Positions 33,707 to 43,860 of a stretch of DNA of 64,000 nucleotides are shown one piece after another; position 1 is the stretch's first letter, and every line of letters begins with the position of its first letter. The position numbers were made by a program, and so were the translations under genes. The stretch is from Gigaspora margarita (Eukaryota > Glomeromycota > Glomeromycetes > Diversisporales > Gigasporaceae). The stretch lies in the NCBI GenBank assembly GCA_009809945.1, contig WTPW01000975.1:153402-217401 (forward strand), written 5' to 3'. The notes under the pieces were generated by a model, which was not told the origin of the DNA, did not search any database, and worked only from the letters and a program-made list of their open reading frames with translations.

Positions 33707-34328
33707 TTTCTTGGTGTTACTAGCAAAATTATTGTATCTCTTTTTTATATGACTCTCTATTTCTTGTCAGTGTGTAATCTCATTTTCGAGCTTTCTCGCC
33801 TTGTAAATCATCTTCTTGTATTCTTGTATTGTTTCTATCTTTTCTTGGATTGTTTCCACCGTTTCTTGTTCTTCAAAGTTAACTCTTATTTCCACCTCGC
33901 ATAGTTTGCCAACCTTTTTTATCTCCTTGTTCATTTTTTGCTTGATTTCATGATCCTCCATATTGCTTTTTCTAATTCCACCTATGACCTTGTTTATCCT
34001 TTTTAGTGCTATGTGTAATTTTGTTGCTTTTTTCGAGAAGGCATAAAATGTTTTTGGGCCTACTTTGGCTCTTGGTATCTTTTCTACCGCAACTTTTTTT
34101 ATCGCTTGTTCTATTCTATTCTACTGTTTATTCAATATCTCCTCCGTAGTGATTTTCAATTCTAAATTATTGTCTTTTGCTATTTCTAGCTCCACCTTCT
34201 TTGCAAATCTGTTCTATTTTTCTTTGGTCATCTCGTTGTATAGGTAGATCCATCATTTCTTCTTTTTGGTTCTATATTGTTTCACTCTTGTATTTAACTG
34301 CCATTCCATCACTATCATCTGGTGGTCA
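33707..34328 (-). pseudogene. LINE 5' coding region, unidentified part
   Basis: On the minus strand the stretch encodes Lys/Glu-rich helical sequence, for example KKVGKLCEVEIRVNFEEQET and YKKMIYKARKLENEITH (33,961-33,767), likely a coiled coil. No endonuclease motif is visible, so either the endonuclease lies beyond a 5' truncation at 34,328 or the part present is the linker before the polymerase. Confidence 0.45.
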
Positions 34329-34479
34329 AAGTTCATATTTCTTAATGGTTATTTTTATGATTTATTAATAGGAGTTGATGTGTTCAGAATTGTTGTAGCT
34401 TTTTTGTCGAGTGGAACTTGGGTTCCGAATTGGTTAGTATTGCTTGTTTTGCTTCTTTGGTATCCTATTATTGTTTAAG

Positions 34480-35010
34480 AAAAGGGATAAATAAGATCAG
34501 ATCTGTAAATTTAGTAGGAATATTTAGTTGGAGGTAGTGTGCTAGAGGATTATTAGTGATAAATTCTCAGTACCCGTTGTGGGATAGTAGGTTAGCCTTA
34601 GTGTTTTTTGATCTGGGTATATATTTGAGTTTAATAGAAAAGTTTCCTAAGATTTGGGTTTTGTACATTGCAGCAATTATTTCATTGATATTTGTGTTTT
34701 GCAATAGTCTGCATAATAAGCCTTAGTGTTTGAAAGGTTGTCAGTTCAGATGACTAGTTTTTTCCTTTCTCACATAGGCATGAATATGCATATTGCAATA
34801 AGCGTGATAAGTAACTCGCATATTTGAATGTTTATTTTTGCAAAGTCAATTGATTTGGCCCAGTTAAATGCTATAAAGTAATTAATATATGTGGTCCTAC
34901 TACTAATATTTGATGTATTAGTAAAGAGGTTAAGGGTTTGTGGATAGCACCAGTTCCGGTCTTGAAACAATTGGATGCCTGGCTAGTTTTGAATTGCTGT
35001 GATCCACTAA
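34480..35010 (-). pseudogene. RNase H domain of the DIRS-like element
   Basis: The minus strand reads QDRNWCYPQTLNLFTNTSNI, then in another frame a segment around WPKSIDFAKINIQICELLA, in which the Glu of ICELL is the conserved catalytic residue of Ty3/DIRS RNase H domains. A further stretch reads KLVIFTDNLS, matching the F-T-D-N motif. Frames change several times. It follows directly on the reverse transcriptase. Confidence 0.55.
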
Positions 35011-35079
35011 TTGATGTCTGGCATAATTGGTTTTGTGAGCCTTATATGGTATTTGGGGTTGTGCTAGCTACTTTGTATA

Positions 35080-36600
35080 TTGATTAAACATTGTACAAAT
35101 GGTTGCCCTTGTGGTATTATTTGGCATGTCCAAACAAGTGATCTAATGAGCGACTGGAGGTCCTTTGGGAAGCACTATTTTTTGGTTGTCTATTGTTTTA
35201 GAATCATTACCAATTTTTCTTATTTTTGTAGTAGGACTGAAGCTGTTATAGTGCTAGTATTCAGTGTTATGCCTAAGAAATTAATGCTTGTACTAGGGCC
35301 TTCCATTTTTGTTTCTTTGTATAGTATGTTAATGGTGTTCAGGATATATATGAATTGCTCTAACTCACCTATCTCGTCTGATAGAGTAATTATTAAAAAA
35401 TTATTAACATAATGAATTATTGCTAGGATACCTTGTTGGAATGCGATCCATGCTATCTCTTAGATTGTAATACAAGCAAATTTGCCTGCATATTTAAAAA
35501 TTTTAATAAAATTTTAATAAAATTTTAAATATTGATTTTAGCTATACCTTTTTTAAGTTAAAAATATTCTTTGAGTTTTGTTTTAGTAACTTTGTTATAA
35601 AAATTTTTTAAAATTATTAGAAAACTTTAGTATAATCAAAGTTAAAGTTCTTGTATTAGCATTTTTACTATTAAAATTTTTCTTAGATTTTCTTAAATTT
35701 TATATATTCCCATCTATAAAAAAAACTTTTACTTCTAATAGAAGTCTTGATTTTTAAAATAAATCATTAAAGTTGCAATAATAAAAGTTATCATTCTTTA
35801 TATAAACTACAATATTGTCTTAAGACTATAGCTTTAAAACTAAAACTAAATAAGATTACAGAGAAATTGTGATAAAATTTTTTAAAAAATTTTTTCTTAA
35901 AGATATCCATTTTTAGCTTATATATAACTTAAAATTTTTTTCTTACAATATAAAAACTAATTTTGCAAAAAAGTAATCCTTATTTTTAAATATAATTGTA
36001 CAAAGTTTTATTTAATTATCTTGATATTTAATAAAAGTAAATCAGAGCAAAAAAAGTGCAAAAATGCAGGCAAATTTGCCTGTGTCCTACTACAATCTAA
36101 GGGATAGTATTAGCAAACTGGCAAAATATTCCTTCAGAGGCCCTGTTCCCAAATGCTAGCACCTTGTTGAAGTAAATCTGATTGTTGTAGCAAAAACCTT
36201 GCAGAATTTGGTCCAATGGGTAAACTGGAAGTATGCAGTAGGCATCTTTGATATCGACTTTAGATAAAGTGCAGTCTTTCCCATAGTGGTTGATCTATCA
36301 GATTGCATGGGTTACTGTTTCGTATTTTGTTGCAAATTCGAGTTTGTCAATGTGGTCATTTATACTATTGTTAGGTGGTGATGATAGATGAGATATGACA
36401 CGGTATTCTTGAGAGTTTGTATTTTTCTTTTTCACGAGCATGCATGGGTTTATTTGAAATATTTCATATGGAGGTTGGTCTTCATGAAATGGGCCACAAA
36501 TTCTTCAGATTGTTAGTTCATTCTTTATATATTTGACAAATGTCTCTGGCGCAATATCAATAGAGATAAGTTTTTTTGAATAATTTTGTTTCATGGTCCT
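35080..36600 (-). pseudogene. Reverse transcriptase of the DIRS-like element, split by a palindromic insertion
   Basis: On the minus strand: INPCMLVKKKNTNSQEYRVI (36,450-36,390) corresponds to the start of the polymerase; CTLSKVDIKDAYCILPVYPL (near 36,275-36,215) is motif A with its Asp; KVLAFGNRASEGIFCQFAN (36,160-36,107) is motif B. After the 35,457-36,103 insertion come AWIAFQQGILAIIHY and the catalytic box YVNNFLIITLSDE (35,411-35,370), where YVDD is expected: both Asp are Asn. GPSTSINFLGITLNTSTIT follows (35,270-35,215). Dead by these changes as well as by stops. Confidence 0.75.
35457..36103 (+). mobile_element. GCAAGCAAATTTG-family palindromic element inside the DIRS RT, 647 bp
   Basis: The ends are TCTTAGATTGTAATACAAGC and, complemented, CCCTTAGATTGTAGTAGG; both are followed by the palindrome GGCAAATTTGCC. 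It separates motif B from motif C of the RT. A second copy at 47,020-47,673 lies in reverse orientation and shares ACAATATTGTAGTTTATATA-type blocks. I could not fix a target duplication longer than two bases. Confidence 0.75.
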
Positions 36601-36609
36601 CTAAAGTTA

Positions 36610-37020
36610 AATCTGAAGCCTTGTTTAATGGCATTGATTAGGTACTCGATAAATGGTCAGTTTGGATAAGGAGTTGAAATGCCATAATGTTTATAGACAT
36701 CTGAATATCAATTTGCTGTAGGTCTAACTGTGCTAGCAATTTTATTTCTGTTTCATCTAGTAGCATATTGCAAAGAGGAATGGTCGTAATAGTTTCGTTT
36801 ACTAATTACAGTATTGGGGCTTTGTCCGTTGTGAGGCTGTATAATAATTTGAACTGTGCATTGTGTCTAAAGCTGAAAATGGTTTGTCAGTCATTTTTTT
36901 CTGAATTGATTAATTCATAAGTCAGTGTGTGGTTATATGATATTGGGATGTGATTTGTTTGGATCTATTCTTGCTACTAGGTAAATGCTGCATTTCTTAT
37001 TTGCTTTTTTTTTTTTTTTT
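36610..37020 (-). other. DIRS internal region up to the assembly gap
   Basis: Minus-strand coding-like character continues (for example ETEIKLLAQLDLQQ near 36,760-36,720), but without a motif I can assign. It ends in a T run at the N gap. Confidence 0.4.
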
Positions 37021-37925
37021 NNNNNNNNNNNNNNNNNNNNNNNNNNNNNNNNNNNNNNNNNNNNNNNNNNNNNNNNNNNNNNNNNNNNNNNNNNNNNNNN
37101 NNNNNNNNNNNNNNNNNNNNNNNNNNNNNNNNNNNNNNNNNNNNNNNNNNNNNNNNNNNNNNNNNNNNNNNNNNNNNNNNNNNNNNNNNNNNNNNNNNNN
37201 NNNNNNNNNNNNNNNNNNNNNNNNNNNNNNNNNNNNNNNNNNNNNNNNNNNNNNNNNNNNNNNNNNNNNNNNNNNNNNNNNNNNNNNNNNNNNNNNNNNN
37301 NNNNNNNNNNNNNNNNNNNNNNNNNNNNNNNNNNNNNNNNNNNNNNNNNNNNNNNNNNNNNNNNNNNNNNNNNNNNNNNNNNNNNNNNNNNNNNNNNNNN
37401 NNNNNNNNNNNNNNNNNNNNNNNNNNNNNNNNNNNNNNNNNNNNNNNNNNNNNNNNNNNNNNNNNNNNNNNNNNNNNNNNNNNNNNNNNNNNNNNNNNNN
37501 NNNNNNNNNNNNNNNNNNNNNNNNNNNNNNNNNNNNNNNNNNNNNNNNNNNNNNNNNNNNNNNNNNNNNNNNNNNNNNNNNNNNNNNNNNNNNNNNNNNN
37601 NNNNNNNNNNNNNNNNNNNNNNNNNNNNNNNNNNNNNNNNNNNNNNNNNNNNNNNNNNNNNNNNNNNNNNNNNNNNNNNNNNNNNNNNNNNNNNNNNNNN
37701 NNNNNNNNNNNNNNNNNNNNNNNNNNNNNNNNNNNNNNNNNNNNNNNNNNNNNNNNNNNNNNNNNNNNNNNNNNNNNNNNNNNNNNNNNNNNNNNNNNNN
37801 NNNNNNNNNNNNNNNNNNNNNNNNNNNNNNNNNNNNNNNNNNNNNNNNNNNNNNNNNNNNNNNNNNNNNNNNNNNNNNNNNNNNNNNNNNNNNNNNNNNN
37901 NNNNNNNNNNNNNNNNNNNNNNNNN
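37021..37925. other. Assembly gap (N)
   Basis: 905 N. The gap starts in a T run and ends within a palindromic element, the kind of structure that defeats assembly. Open frames across it are artefacts. Confidence 0.99.
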
Positions 37926-38238
37926 GGAGTACTTTTTATTATTTGACTTTTAATTTTTACGTTCAACGAATATATTTTGTTAATAAAATTTTAATCTCAT
38001 CACTGAACGTAAAAATTAAAATCCAATTAATAAAAAGTTCTCCAATTTTGTTGTAAATTTCAGAATATACGTATTTTAATCTTCTAAATAAGTTTATTTA
38101 AGCGAATTTAATCGATTTACTTAGTAAAGTCTGGACTTTACTATGTAGCGACTTTCATCGATCGTGTAGTAGTTTATTTTTATATCAAAGACGTTTTTGA
38201 GTTTTTTGACCAAGAGGGGAGTATCTTATTTTAGAGAT
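37926..38238. mobile_element. Palindromic family P, right part, cut by the gap
   Basis: ACTTTTAATTTTTACGTTCA and its mirror TGAACGTAAAAATTAAAA form the family's central hairpin. The right arm follows with TTATTTAAGCGAATTTAATC, TTTACTATGTAGCGACTTTC and a degenerate end. The left arm should lie in the N run. It sits between the gag-like ORF and the RT of the DIRS-like element and is therefore a likely insertion into it. Confidence 0.6.
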
Positions 38239-38259
38239 GGCTTATGTTCAGCAATATAG

Positions 38260-38510
38260 GGTAAACAAACTATAAATAATGGCTAAAAAAAACTAGTAAC
38301 CTAAATTAGAGTTTTCTCTTAGCATTACTATAAATATTTTATTAGTTACTAAAAGTCATAGATCATATATACTTGCATGATCTATGACTGGTCATATAGA
38401 TCATATTGGTCATATAATGTCATAGATCATATATACTCACAAAATGACTAAATGATATATGACTAGTCATATAGATCATATTGGTCATATATATCATAGT
38501 CCAACACTGC
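38260..38510. repeat. Two-unit tandem repeat of TCATAGATCATATATAC
   Basis: The segment TCATAGATCATATATACT...GACTGGTCATATAGATCATA then TTGGTCATATA is present twice (about 38,357-38,415 and 38,420-38,497), with a partial third. It is built from GATCATATA and its near complement and can fold. It ends with CATAGTCCAACACTG, which resembles a hAT terminus, but a matching left end was not found. Confidence 0.5.
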
Positions 38511-38689
38511 TAAATGCAATACCTCCCTAAATGCACGTTGTAGTCTTGTCTGTACACATTGCATTTATGGAAGTTTGACTATATAACTGTTCTTTCTTGT
38601 AATTGTATGCACTGTGCTCTTGTTATCAGTTTTATTATATATATTTTTTTTTATTGCCCTCTGTAGTTCTGGGTGGATGCTTCTCTGAT

Positions 38690-39370
38690 TCTAGAAGGGC
38701 AGGTTTGTAAAAGCAGCGTCTTTCTGGGTGCCTGATTTTCTTGCAAATTAAATATGCATGCACCCATTGACAATTATTCTCTTCAGGACATCCTCTTTTG
38801 TTCCAATTTATGCATATTTGTCTTCTGTTCAGCTATGCTATGTCATGTTTCAGGGTTCATATAATGTTGTTAGGGCGTGATCTTTTCATGATCGTTATAT
38901 CGAAGTTTTTACCCTTGGACTCAATGTTACATTTGAGTAAAGTTGCATTACAGTTTGTTGTAATGAATAACCTGCAGTCTTCATCATATAATAGTACCAC
39001 CAAGAATTTGTGTTTAATACAAAGGGTGTTAATGTAATCTCAGTAAATATTTAGTTCTTGTTCTCTAATTTCATAGATTATTAGCACTGCTTCAATGTAG
39101 GCTTTAAATGCCAAGAGCCATTCGGAGATGTCTGCGAATTGTATAGTTCTATTCCATTTCTTGATTGCAATGGTGCTTTCTTCTGTGGTAATCAGTATAT
39201 GATCTTTGTCATTGGTTTTTAGAAATTGCTTAATGTTTTTGTACGCAAATTTATATATATCTACGTATGCTCTTGTGGCAACTGCCTTCCATAACCGCAT
39301 TGGTAGGCTTGGTTTATTGGGCAAGGTTTCTATAATTTTTTGGCTATCAAACCAATTGAGAACCCACCAG
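38690..39370 (-). pseudogene. Gag-like ORF of the DIRS-like element with zinc knuckles
   Basis: The minus-strand frame 39,324-39,040 encodes MPNKPSLPMRLWKAVATRAY and ends WLLAFKAYIEAVLIIYEIRE. After a stop it continues as INTLCIKHKFLVVLLYDED (near 39,025-38,960) and, after another, reaches NNCQWVHAYLICKKIRHPER then RC, a Cys/His cluster typical of a zinc knuckle. Order before an RT on the same strand supports a structural (gag-like) role. Stops near 39,040 and 38,825 inactivate it. Confidence 0.6.
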
Positions 39371-39600
39371 AGACGAATATGCTCGATTCTTGAAGCTAAG
39401 AGATTATCGAAGCGTAAACTGGTAGAAGGTTTTCTGTGTATTCGATCAAAAGATATTTTCGCTACATCATCTTGATTTTTATTGGTTGTTAACGAGAGGA
39501 GCTGGGTATGATGTCACGTTTGCCCTGCCAGTATTGCTATTGTTGAGTAATAAATTGTTTAGTAAAGGAGTCAAAGAGCAATTATCTTGCTCTTTCTGGC

Positions 39601-40690
39601 TATTGTTGCTTTGCTTGTAGGTATGCTATGAAGCATGCAGATATTTGATTTGATTGGCTTGAAGATCATTGGGTTACATAATATAAAAATTTTTTAAAGT
39701 AACCCTTACTATGAAAAACCACATCGTCAATTGGCAACTCATAGTTTCATATAATAAAATTTTTTTAGAACATATTATTGTATTCTTTAACTCTTTATAC
39801 AACTTTTGAGAAAAAAGATCAGTATAGATTAGTATCCCTAAAAAGTTTATTTAGGGAGCAAATTCAGGCAAGTAATACAGTATATAATGAATAAGTTAAT
39901 TGGGTATTAAAACTTTTTTTTGTTTTCAAACTTAACGCTTTTTTATTGACCCAAGCAACTAACGATGTGGTAATAATTCACCTAGTTCATATTCAAAACA
40001 TCCCATCTGTCCTTTATTTTATGCTGCTCTGAATTTTTAATATATAAAGTATCTTGTTAAAGAGGTTTTGGCACCATTTTTAAGGCAGTATAGCTTGACA
40101 GATATTACAGGGCTTGAATATCAAAAGAATGTATAGACGAACGTACAAATAACTACTTTATCGAGATTGACAAATTAATTAATTTTTTTCTCACTAAATT
40201 TGGTTTTAAGCAAAGTTTTCACCATTGGTATATGAGTGGAACCACTTACCAAAATTATTTGGTCAATAGTCAAACTCCGGCCTGATTTTTTTTCAACTGC
40301 CTGGATGGTCTTCGCAACAATAGCTACAACAAAAACTCAATGCACCAACTCTCTAGCAAATAACAAGCCAATTGCAGGTCAAAAAGTAGCAAATCAGAAT
40401 GCCTCGCTTTGGAGATAGGATTTATGACCCTTTTTGTGACTAAATTTCATAAACAATTTTTTTTCTTTCTAAAATTTTTTTTACTTTTTCTTGCTAGTTG
40501 GTTTTGATTAATTATCAACCAATTAGCCTGAAAATTAAATATTGAATTAATCAAAAAAAAGTTTAATGGTTTATATTGCCAGACCCCCTTCTTGATTGCA
40601 AGTTTGGGAGAAGGAAGGTAATTGGCGAAAAATGCAACAAACCTGTGCTTGTTTTATTATTATTAAAGTATAATAATCTTATTTATTCTA
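39601..40690. other. Intergenic, with a dispersed repeat remnant
   Basis: 39,675-39,785 (GTAACCCTTACTATGAAAAA, CCACATCGTCAATTGGC) resembles 52,295-52,390 (AGTATCCCTTTACCATGAAA), a dispersed repeat of about 110 bp. The rest has no recognisable gene. The 60-codon frame at 40,236-40,418 has no motif and is probably chance. Confidence 0.4.
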
Positions 40691-40699
40691 ATTAATAAT

Positions 40700-41633
40700 T
40701 TAGGTTAAAAATTTGGGGCGATTCTGCAATAGCGATTTATAGAATAACCAAGAGCCCAAAAGATAGTAACTATAGGATGGTTATGGAGTACACAAAGCAG
40801 AGAAGTCTCAGAAAATTGTTAGATAGTAAATATGGTAAATTAAATTGGGCTTCTAAAGTAGCAGCCAATTTAGTGCACAAAGATTTTCATTCTGGTAATA
40901 TTAGTTAATTATTCTTACATTACTGATTTTGGTTTATATAAGCTAGAGTTACAAGACTCAAATTTTAAAGGACTTTTTGTGTACTTCCGTATATTGCTCC
41001 AGAAGTACTATACACAAATGATACTTAAAAATCAGATATTTATTCTTTTGAAATAATTATATCAGAAGTTTTTACTGGATATCCTCTATTTCATGATATT
41101 TCATACAATGAAAAGCTAGCAACATGCATTTGTTTTGGCTATAGGCCCAAAATTAAATGCAAAGCTTCTTAATTACTTTTGGATCTGATAAATAAATGCT
41201 TAGATACAGAACCTCGAAGCAGACCAACTGCTGAAGAATTAGTTAATACATTGTATTCATTTTTTTGAGCCCGAAAATCAAAATTACCAAGGGGCTATTA
41301 GTCAGGCCCAAACTCTTGAACAAGTGAACAAGTTAAAAAAAGGTGATTAACAATGAGAATACTAAAAAAGCTGAGAAAACAGTTAAAAATTTATTAGAAA
41401 AAGCCAAAAAGGCTGATACCGACCAAAAAAAATCAGTTATGATTTGGAAGATGAAGAAACTGAATTATATAAGTAAGTTAAAAATATTAAAGACTTAAAA
41501 CAAAAATTTCTTAACATATAATCAAGTCAAATTGTACAATTCAAATCCACAAGATATTTATACAAGTCGATTTTTGAATATTTCAAAACTCTCTAAACCA
41601 GAAATAACACTTATATTTTTTAAATCTGTTAAT
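40700..41633 (+). pseudogene. Protein kinase (TKL-like) pseudogene with kinase-family C-terminal tail
   Basis: Fragments occur in correct order: SPKDSNYRMVMEYTKQRSLR (hinge), HKDFHSGNI (catalytic loop, HRDxxxxN variant), ITDFGL (DFG), PYIAPEVL (APE), KSDIYSF (helix F) and CLDTEPRSRPTAEELVNTLY (C lobe). The segment between KYGKLNW and VHKDFH is far too short, so helix E is largely deleted. Stops follow NIS and TNDT (TAA) and the frame shifts near 40,980. Further on, NPQDIYTSRFLNISKLSKPE at 41,548-41,607 is the tail I associate with expanded mycorrhizal-fungus kinases. The N lobe is absent upstream. The end is cut by the TA-flanked insertion at 41,635. Confidence 0.75.
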
Positions 41634-41697
41634 ATGGGACCTTTGCTAGAAAAACCACCTTTCAAAATTTTCAAACCAGGCAAATTCGAACAAATTT

Positions 41698-41840
41698 AAT
41701 ATGTAATGGATAATAGATTACGTCCTGAATTTGCTAAAGATACTCTTGAATACTATATCAAATTAGCAAATAAATGTATAGATGCTGATTCTTCTAATAG
41801 ACCATCTGCATCTTATATCCATGATGAATTAATAAAATAG
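41698..41840 (+). pseudogene. Captured kinase C-lobe fragment
   Basis: The frame after ATG at about 41,706 reads RLRPEFAKDTLEYYIKLANK then CIDADSSNRPSASYIHDELI and stops. R-P-E-F...Y-x-x-L-A-x-x-C-x-D-x-D-x-x-x-R-P is kinase subdomain X-XI in the style of fungal TKL kinases. It is a different lineage from the pseudogene it interrupts, whose equivalent reads YRPKIKCKAS and LINKCLDTEPRSRPTAEELV. It is open over its whole length but too short to fold alone. Confidence 0.7.
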
Positions 41841-41864
41841 TATAATTTAGTATATGGTGGTATA

Positions 41865-41993
41865 GACCAGAATATCGGTCTTATTTACATGTAAATCAGT
41901 CTTTACTTTATTGATTCTGTAGTTTATTAAATAAACTATAGAATCAATAAAGTAAAGGCTGATTTATATGTAAATAAGGCCAATATTCTGGTC
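41865..41993. mobile_element. Perfect snap-back MITE, 129 bp, TA-flanked
   Basis: GACCAGAATATCGGTCTTAT pairs with ATAAGGCCAATATTCTGGTC, and AAAGTAAAGGCTGATTTA-type blocks pair to the very centre (TTTATTAAATAAA). TA occurs outside both ends. It lies within the kinase-carrying MITE, so it is the youngest of three layers here. Confidence 0.8.
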
Positions 41994-42057
41994 TAAGTTT
42001 GTTTGAATTTGCCTGGTCAGAAAATTTCAAAGGATGATTTTTCTAGCAAAGGTCCCA

Positions 42058-42840
42058 TATAGTAAATGCAGGTAATGATATTTATTTTCTCAAATTGAAT
42101 TCAAACTGTAGTTTAGTATATTTATTTTAGTAATTCAACCCAGTCAATGCATCAAATATGTTAAAGTTTTCGACAGTAAATAATATTCGATTTACCAAAT
42201 TTATTGCTTATTTTTATAGCCATGTTATGATAATTTAGCAATTTTTATATATATTTAAATAAAATTAAAATGTAAAGCGGGCTTAGTGACAAGGGTAGAG
42301 TTAGATAGTAGTAGAGGACTAATGCAAAAATTAAAATCATAATTAGATAATTATGTGGGTCTAGCTTAGGCAATCATTGGAACAATTTTATTACATCCAT
42401 AGTCTAGCTGAAGGTTAAGTTAGATAGTATCGCAGAATTAGTATAAGAGTTAGAGTCATATTTAATAGTTATGCGGGTCTTAGAAATTATGATTAGATTG
42501 GTATTATATGACAAGGTAAGGTAGCATTTAGATTAGTATTAGATTGTAGAGCAGATATTTGTTATTAATAACATTTGTAATATAATATGGTTTTGCACAT
42601 TATATAAATAAATATGAAATAGATATATAATAAATACTATATATAACTATAATACTATATATTAATATATTCTAACTGAAACATTAAAAAATTTAATAAA
42701 TAAAAACTATACAAAACTTTGAAAATATATTATTTATTTTATAATTTATTTATTTATTATATTATTCTATTATACTATATTTTGAATTTAACTATTATAT
42801 TCTAATCCCAAATCTAATTACTATATTACTAAACTACTTT
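42058..42840. other. AT-rich DNA with TTAGATAGTA repeats
   Basis: From 42,270 to 42,540 the words GAGTTAGATAGTA, GTTATGCGGGTCTTAG and TTATGTGGGTCTAGC recur at about 60-base intervals. They are the complement of CTAACTCTAC units in the following minisatellite, suggesting one inverted structure. No gene. Confidence 0.4.
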
Positions 42841-43425
42841 TCTATAAATCCCAAATCTAACTCTACCATGCTACCTGTTTCGACTTTGACTTTACTGTGC
42901 TACCTGTTTTGAGTCTAACTCTACTGTGCTATCTGTCTCAAGTTTAACTCTACTGAGCTACCTGTCCTGAATCTAACTCTACCATGTTACCTATCCTAAA
43001 TCTAAGCTACCTGTTCTCCATCAAACCATGTGAATTTAATTCTATCATGCTACTTATCTTAAAACTAATTCTATTGTACAACTTATCCTAGATCTAGCTT
43101 TATTGCGCTATTTGTTCTAGATCTAACTTTATCATGCTACTTGTCCCAAACCTAACTTTACCATGTTACTTGTTTCAAATATAACTACTGTCCTGAACAT
43201 AACTTGCTATTTAATTACCATGTTAATTGTTCTGACTAACTATTGTACTACTTGTCTCAAATTAAATTACTGTGCAACTAATTATTGTACTACTTGTCTT
43301 AAATTTAACTACTGTACTTGTCCCAAAACTAATCACCATGCTACTTGTTCCAAAATTAACTACTAGTCCAGTTGCTAATTATCGTGCTATGTCCAGTTGC
43401 TAATTATTATAGTATTAAACATAAT
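42841..43425. repeat. Minisatellite, units of about 30-36 bp
   Basis: The unit CTAACTCTACTGTGCTACCT followed by GTCYYGAAT is repeated about 16 times with progressive decay (for example CTATCTGTCTCAAGTTTAAC, TTAATTCTATCATGCTACTT). Length heterogeneity grows to the right, where CTACTTGTCCCAAA-like remnants continue to 43,420. No promoter or gene. Confidence 0.75.
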
Positions 43426-43860
43426 GTAAATAGTTTTTGCTAATTAAACGATTTTATAGTTTTTTCAATATTATTATTGCTGTATTGCTTACTGAAAGAT
43501 TGCTACTATATAATAATATTGGTAATTGGAAGGGCAGACAATTGGCTAATTTATATAATGATCTGCATTATGCATATTGTTTACTTGTTTACATTTTTTT
43601 AACTAATCAAATCGAATGTCTGCCATGCTGTTCTAAAATATTTTGAAAGGGTTCAAAATATTTCGTAATATATTTTGAAATATTTCGAAATTATTTTTGT
43701 TATATTCCAAAAATGTGATATTTCGAAATATTTCAAAATATATTATGAAATATTTTGCTTATATTACGGTTCGTAAGACCTCATGTAAGATTATGCTATT
43801 ATAAATTCGTTGATGATGTAAAACAGCTTTCTTAATGTGTTAATCGCTTTACTTACTGTA

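Larger units (their letters stand above)
28967..34328 (-). mobile_element. LINE (non-LTR) retrotransposon with 15-bp target duplication and A tail
   Basis: On the minus strand the element starts at 34,328 and ends in a run of A (T run at 28,965-28,985 on the plus strand). AAGTTCATATTTCTT occurs at 28,952-28,966 and 34,329-34,343, a target duplication that also splits the DIRS-like element. The element codes for a reverse transcriptase, an RNase H-like domain and a C-terminal zinc knuckle. It is about 5.36 kb including a 785-bp insertion, so about 4.6 kb alone. Multiple stops show it is dead. Confidence 0.85.
27565..39600 (-). mobile_element. DIRS/Ngaro-type tyrosine-recombinase retrotransposon, degenerate and interrupted
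   Basis: Read on the minus strand, the order is: gag-like ORF (about 39,370-38,690), gap and palindrome, reverse transcriptase (36,600-35,080), RNase H (35,000-34,480), then, after a LINE insertion, a tyrosine recombinase (28,950-27,830) and an end repeat at 27,565-27,825. A reverse transcriptase followed by a tyrosine recombinase instead of a DDE integrase defines the DIRS order. Stops and frameshifts occur throughout. The 5' end near 39,600 is set by loss of similarity and is uncertain; I did not find a terminal repeat there. Confidence 0.75.
41635..42057. mobile_element. TA-flanked MITE carrying a kinase fragment, 423 bp
   Basis: The ends TGGGACCTTTGCTAGAAAAA are identical over 20 bases when the right end is complemented. 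Pairing extends about 65 bases to CCAGGCAAATTC.AACAAA. TA flanks both sides (41,633-41,634; 42,058-42,059). Between the arms lie a kinase tail segment (41,698-41,840) and a nested MITE (41,865-41,993). This is the structure of a gene-fragment-capturing (Pack-type) element. Confidence 0.8.

Noticed and set aside
36950..38056. Long open frames across 37,021-37,925 on both strands
   Set aside because: They consist of N translated as X. No coding evidence.
38485..38500. CATAGTCCAACACTG as the right end of a hAT element
   Set aside because: No matching left terminus or 8-bp duplication could be found between 38,230 and 38,500.
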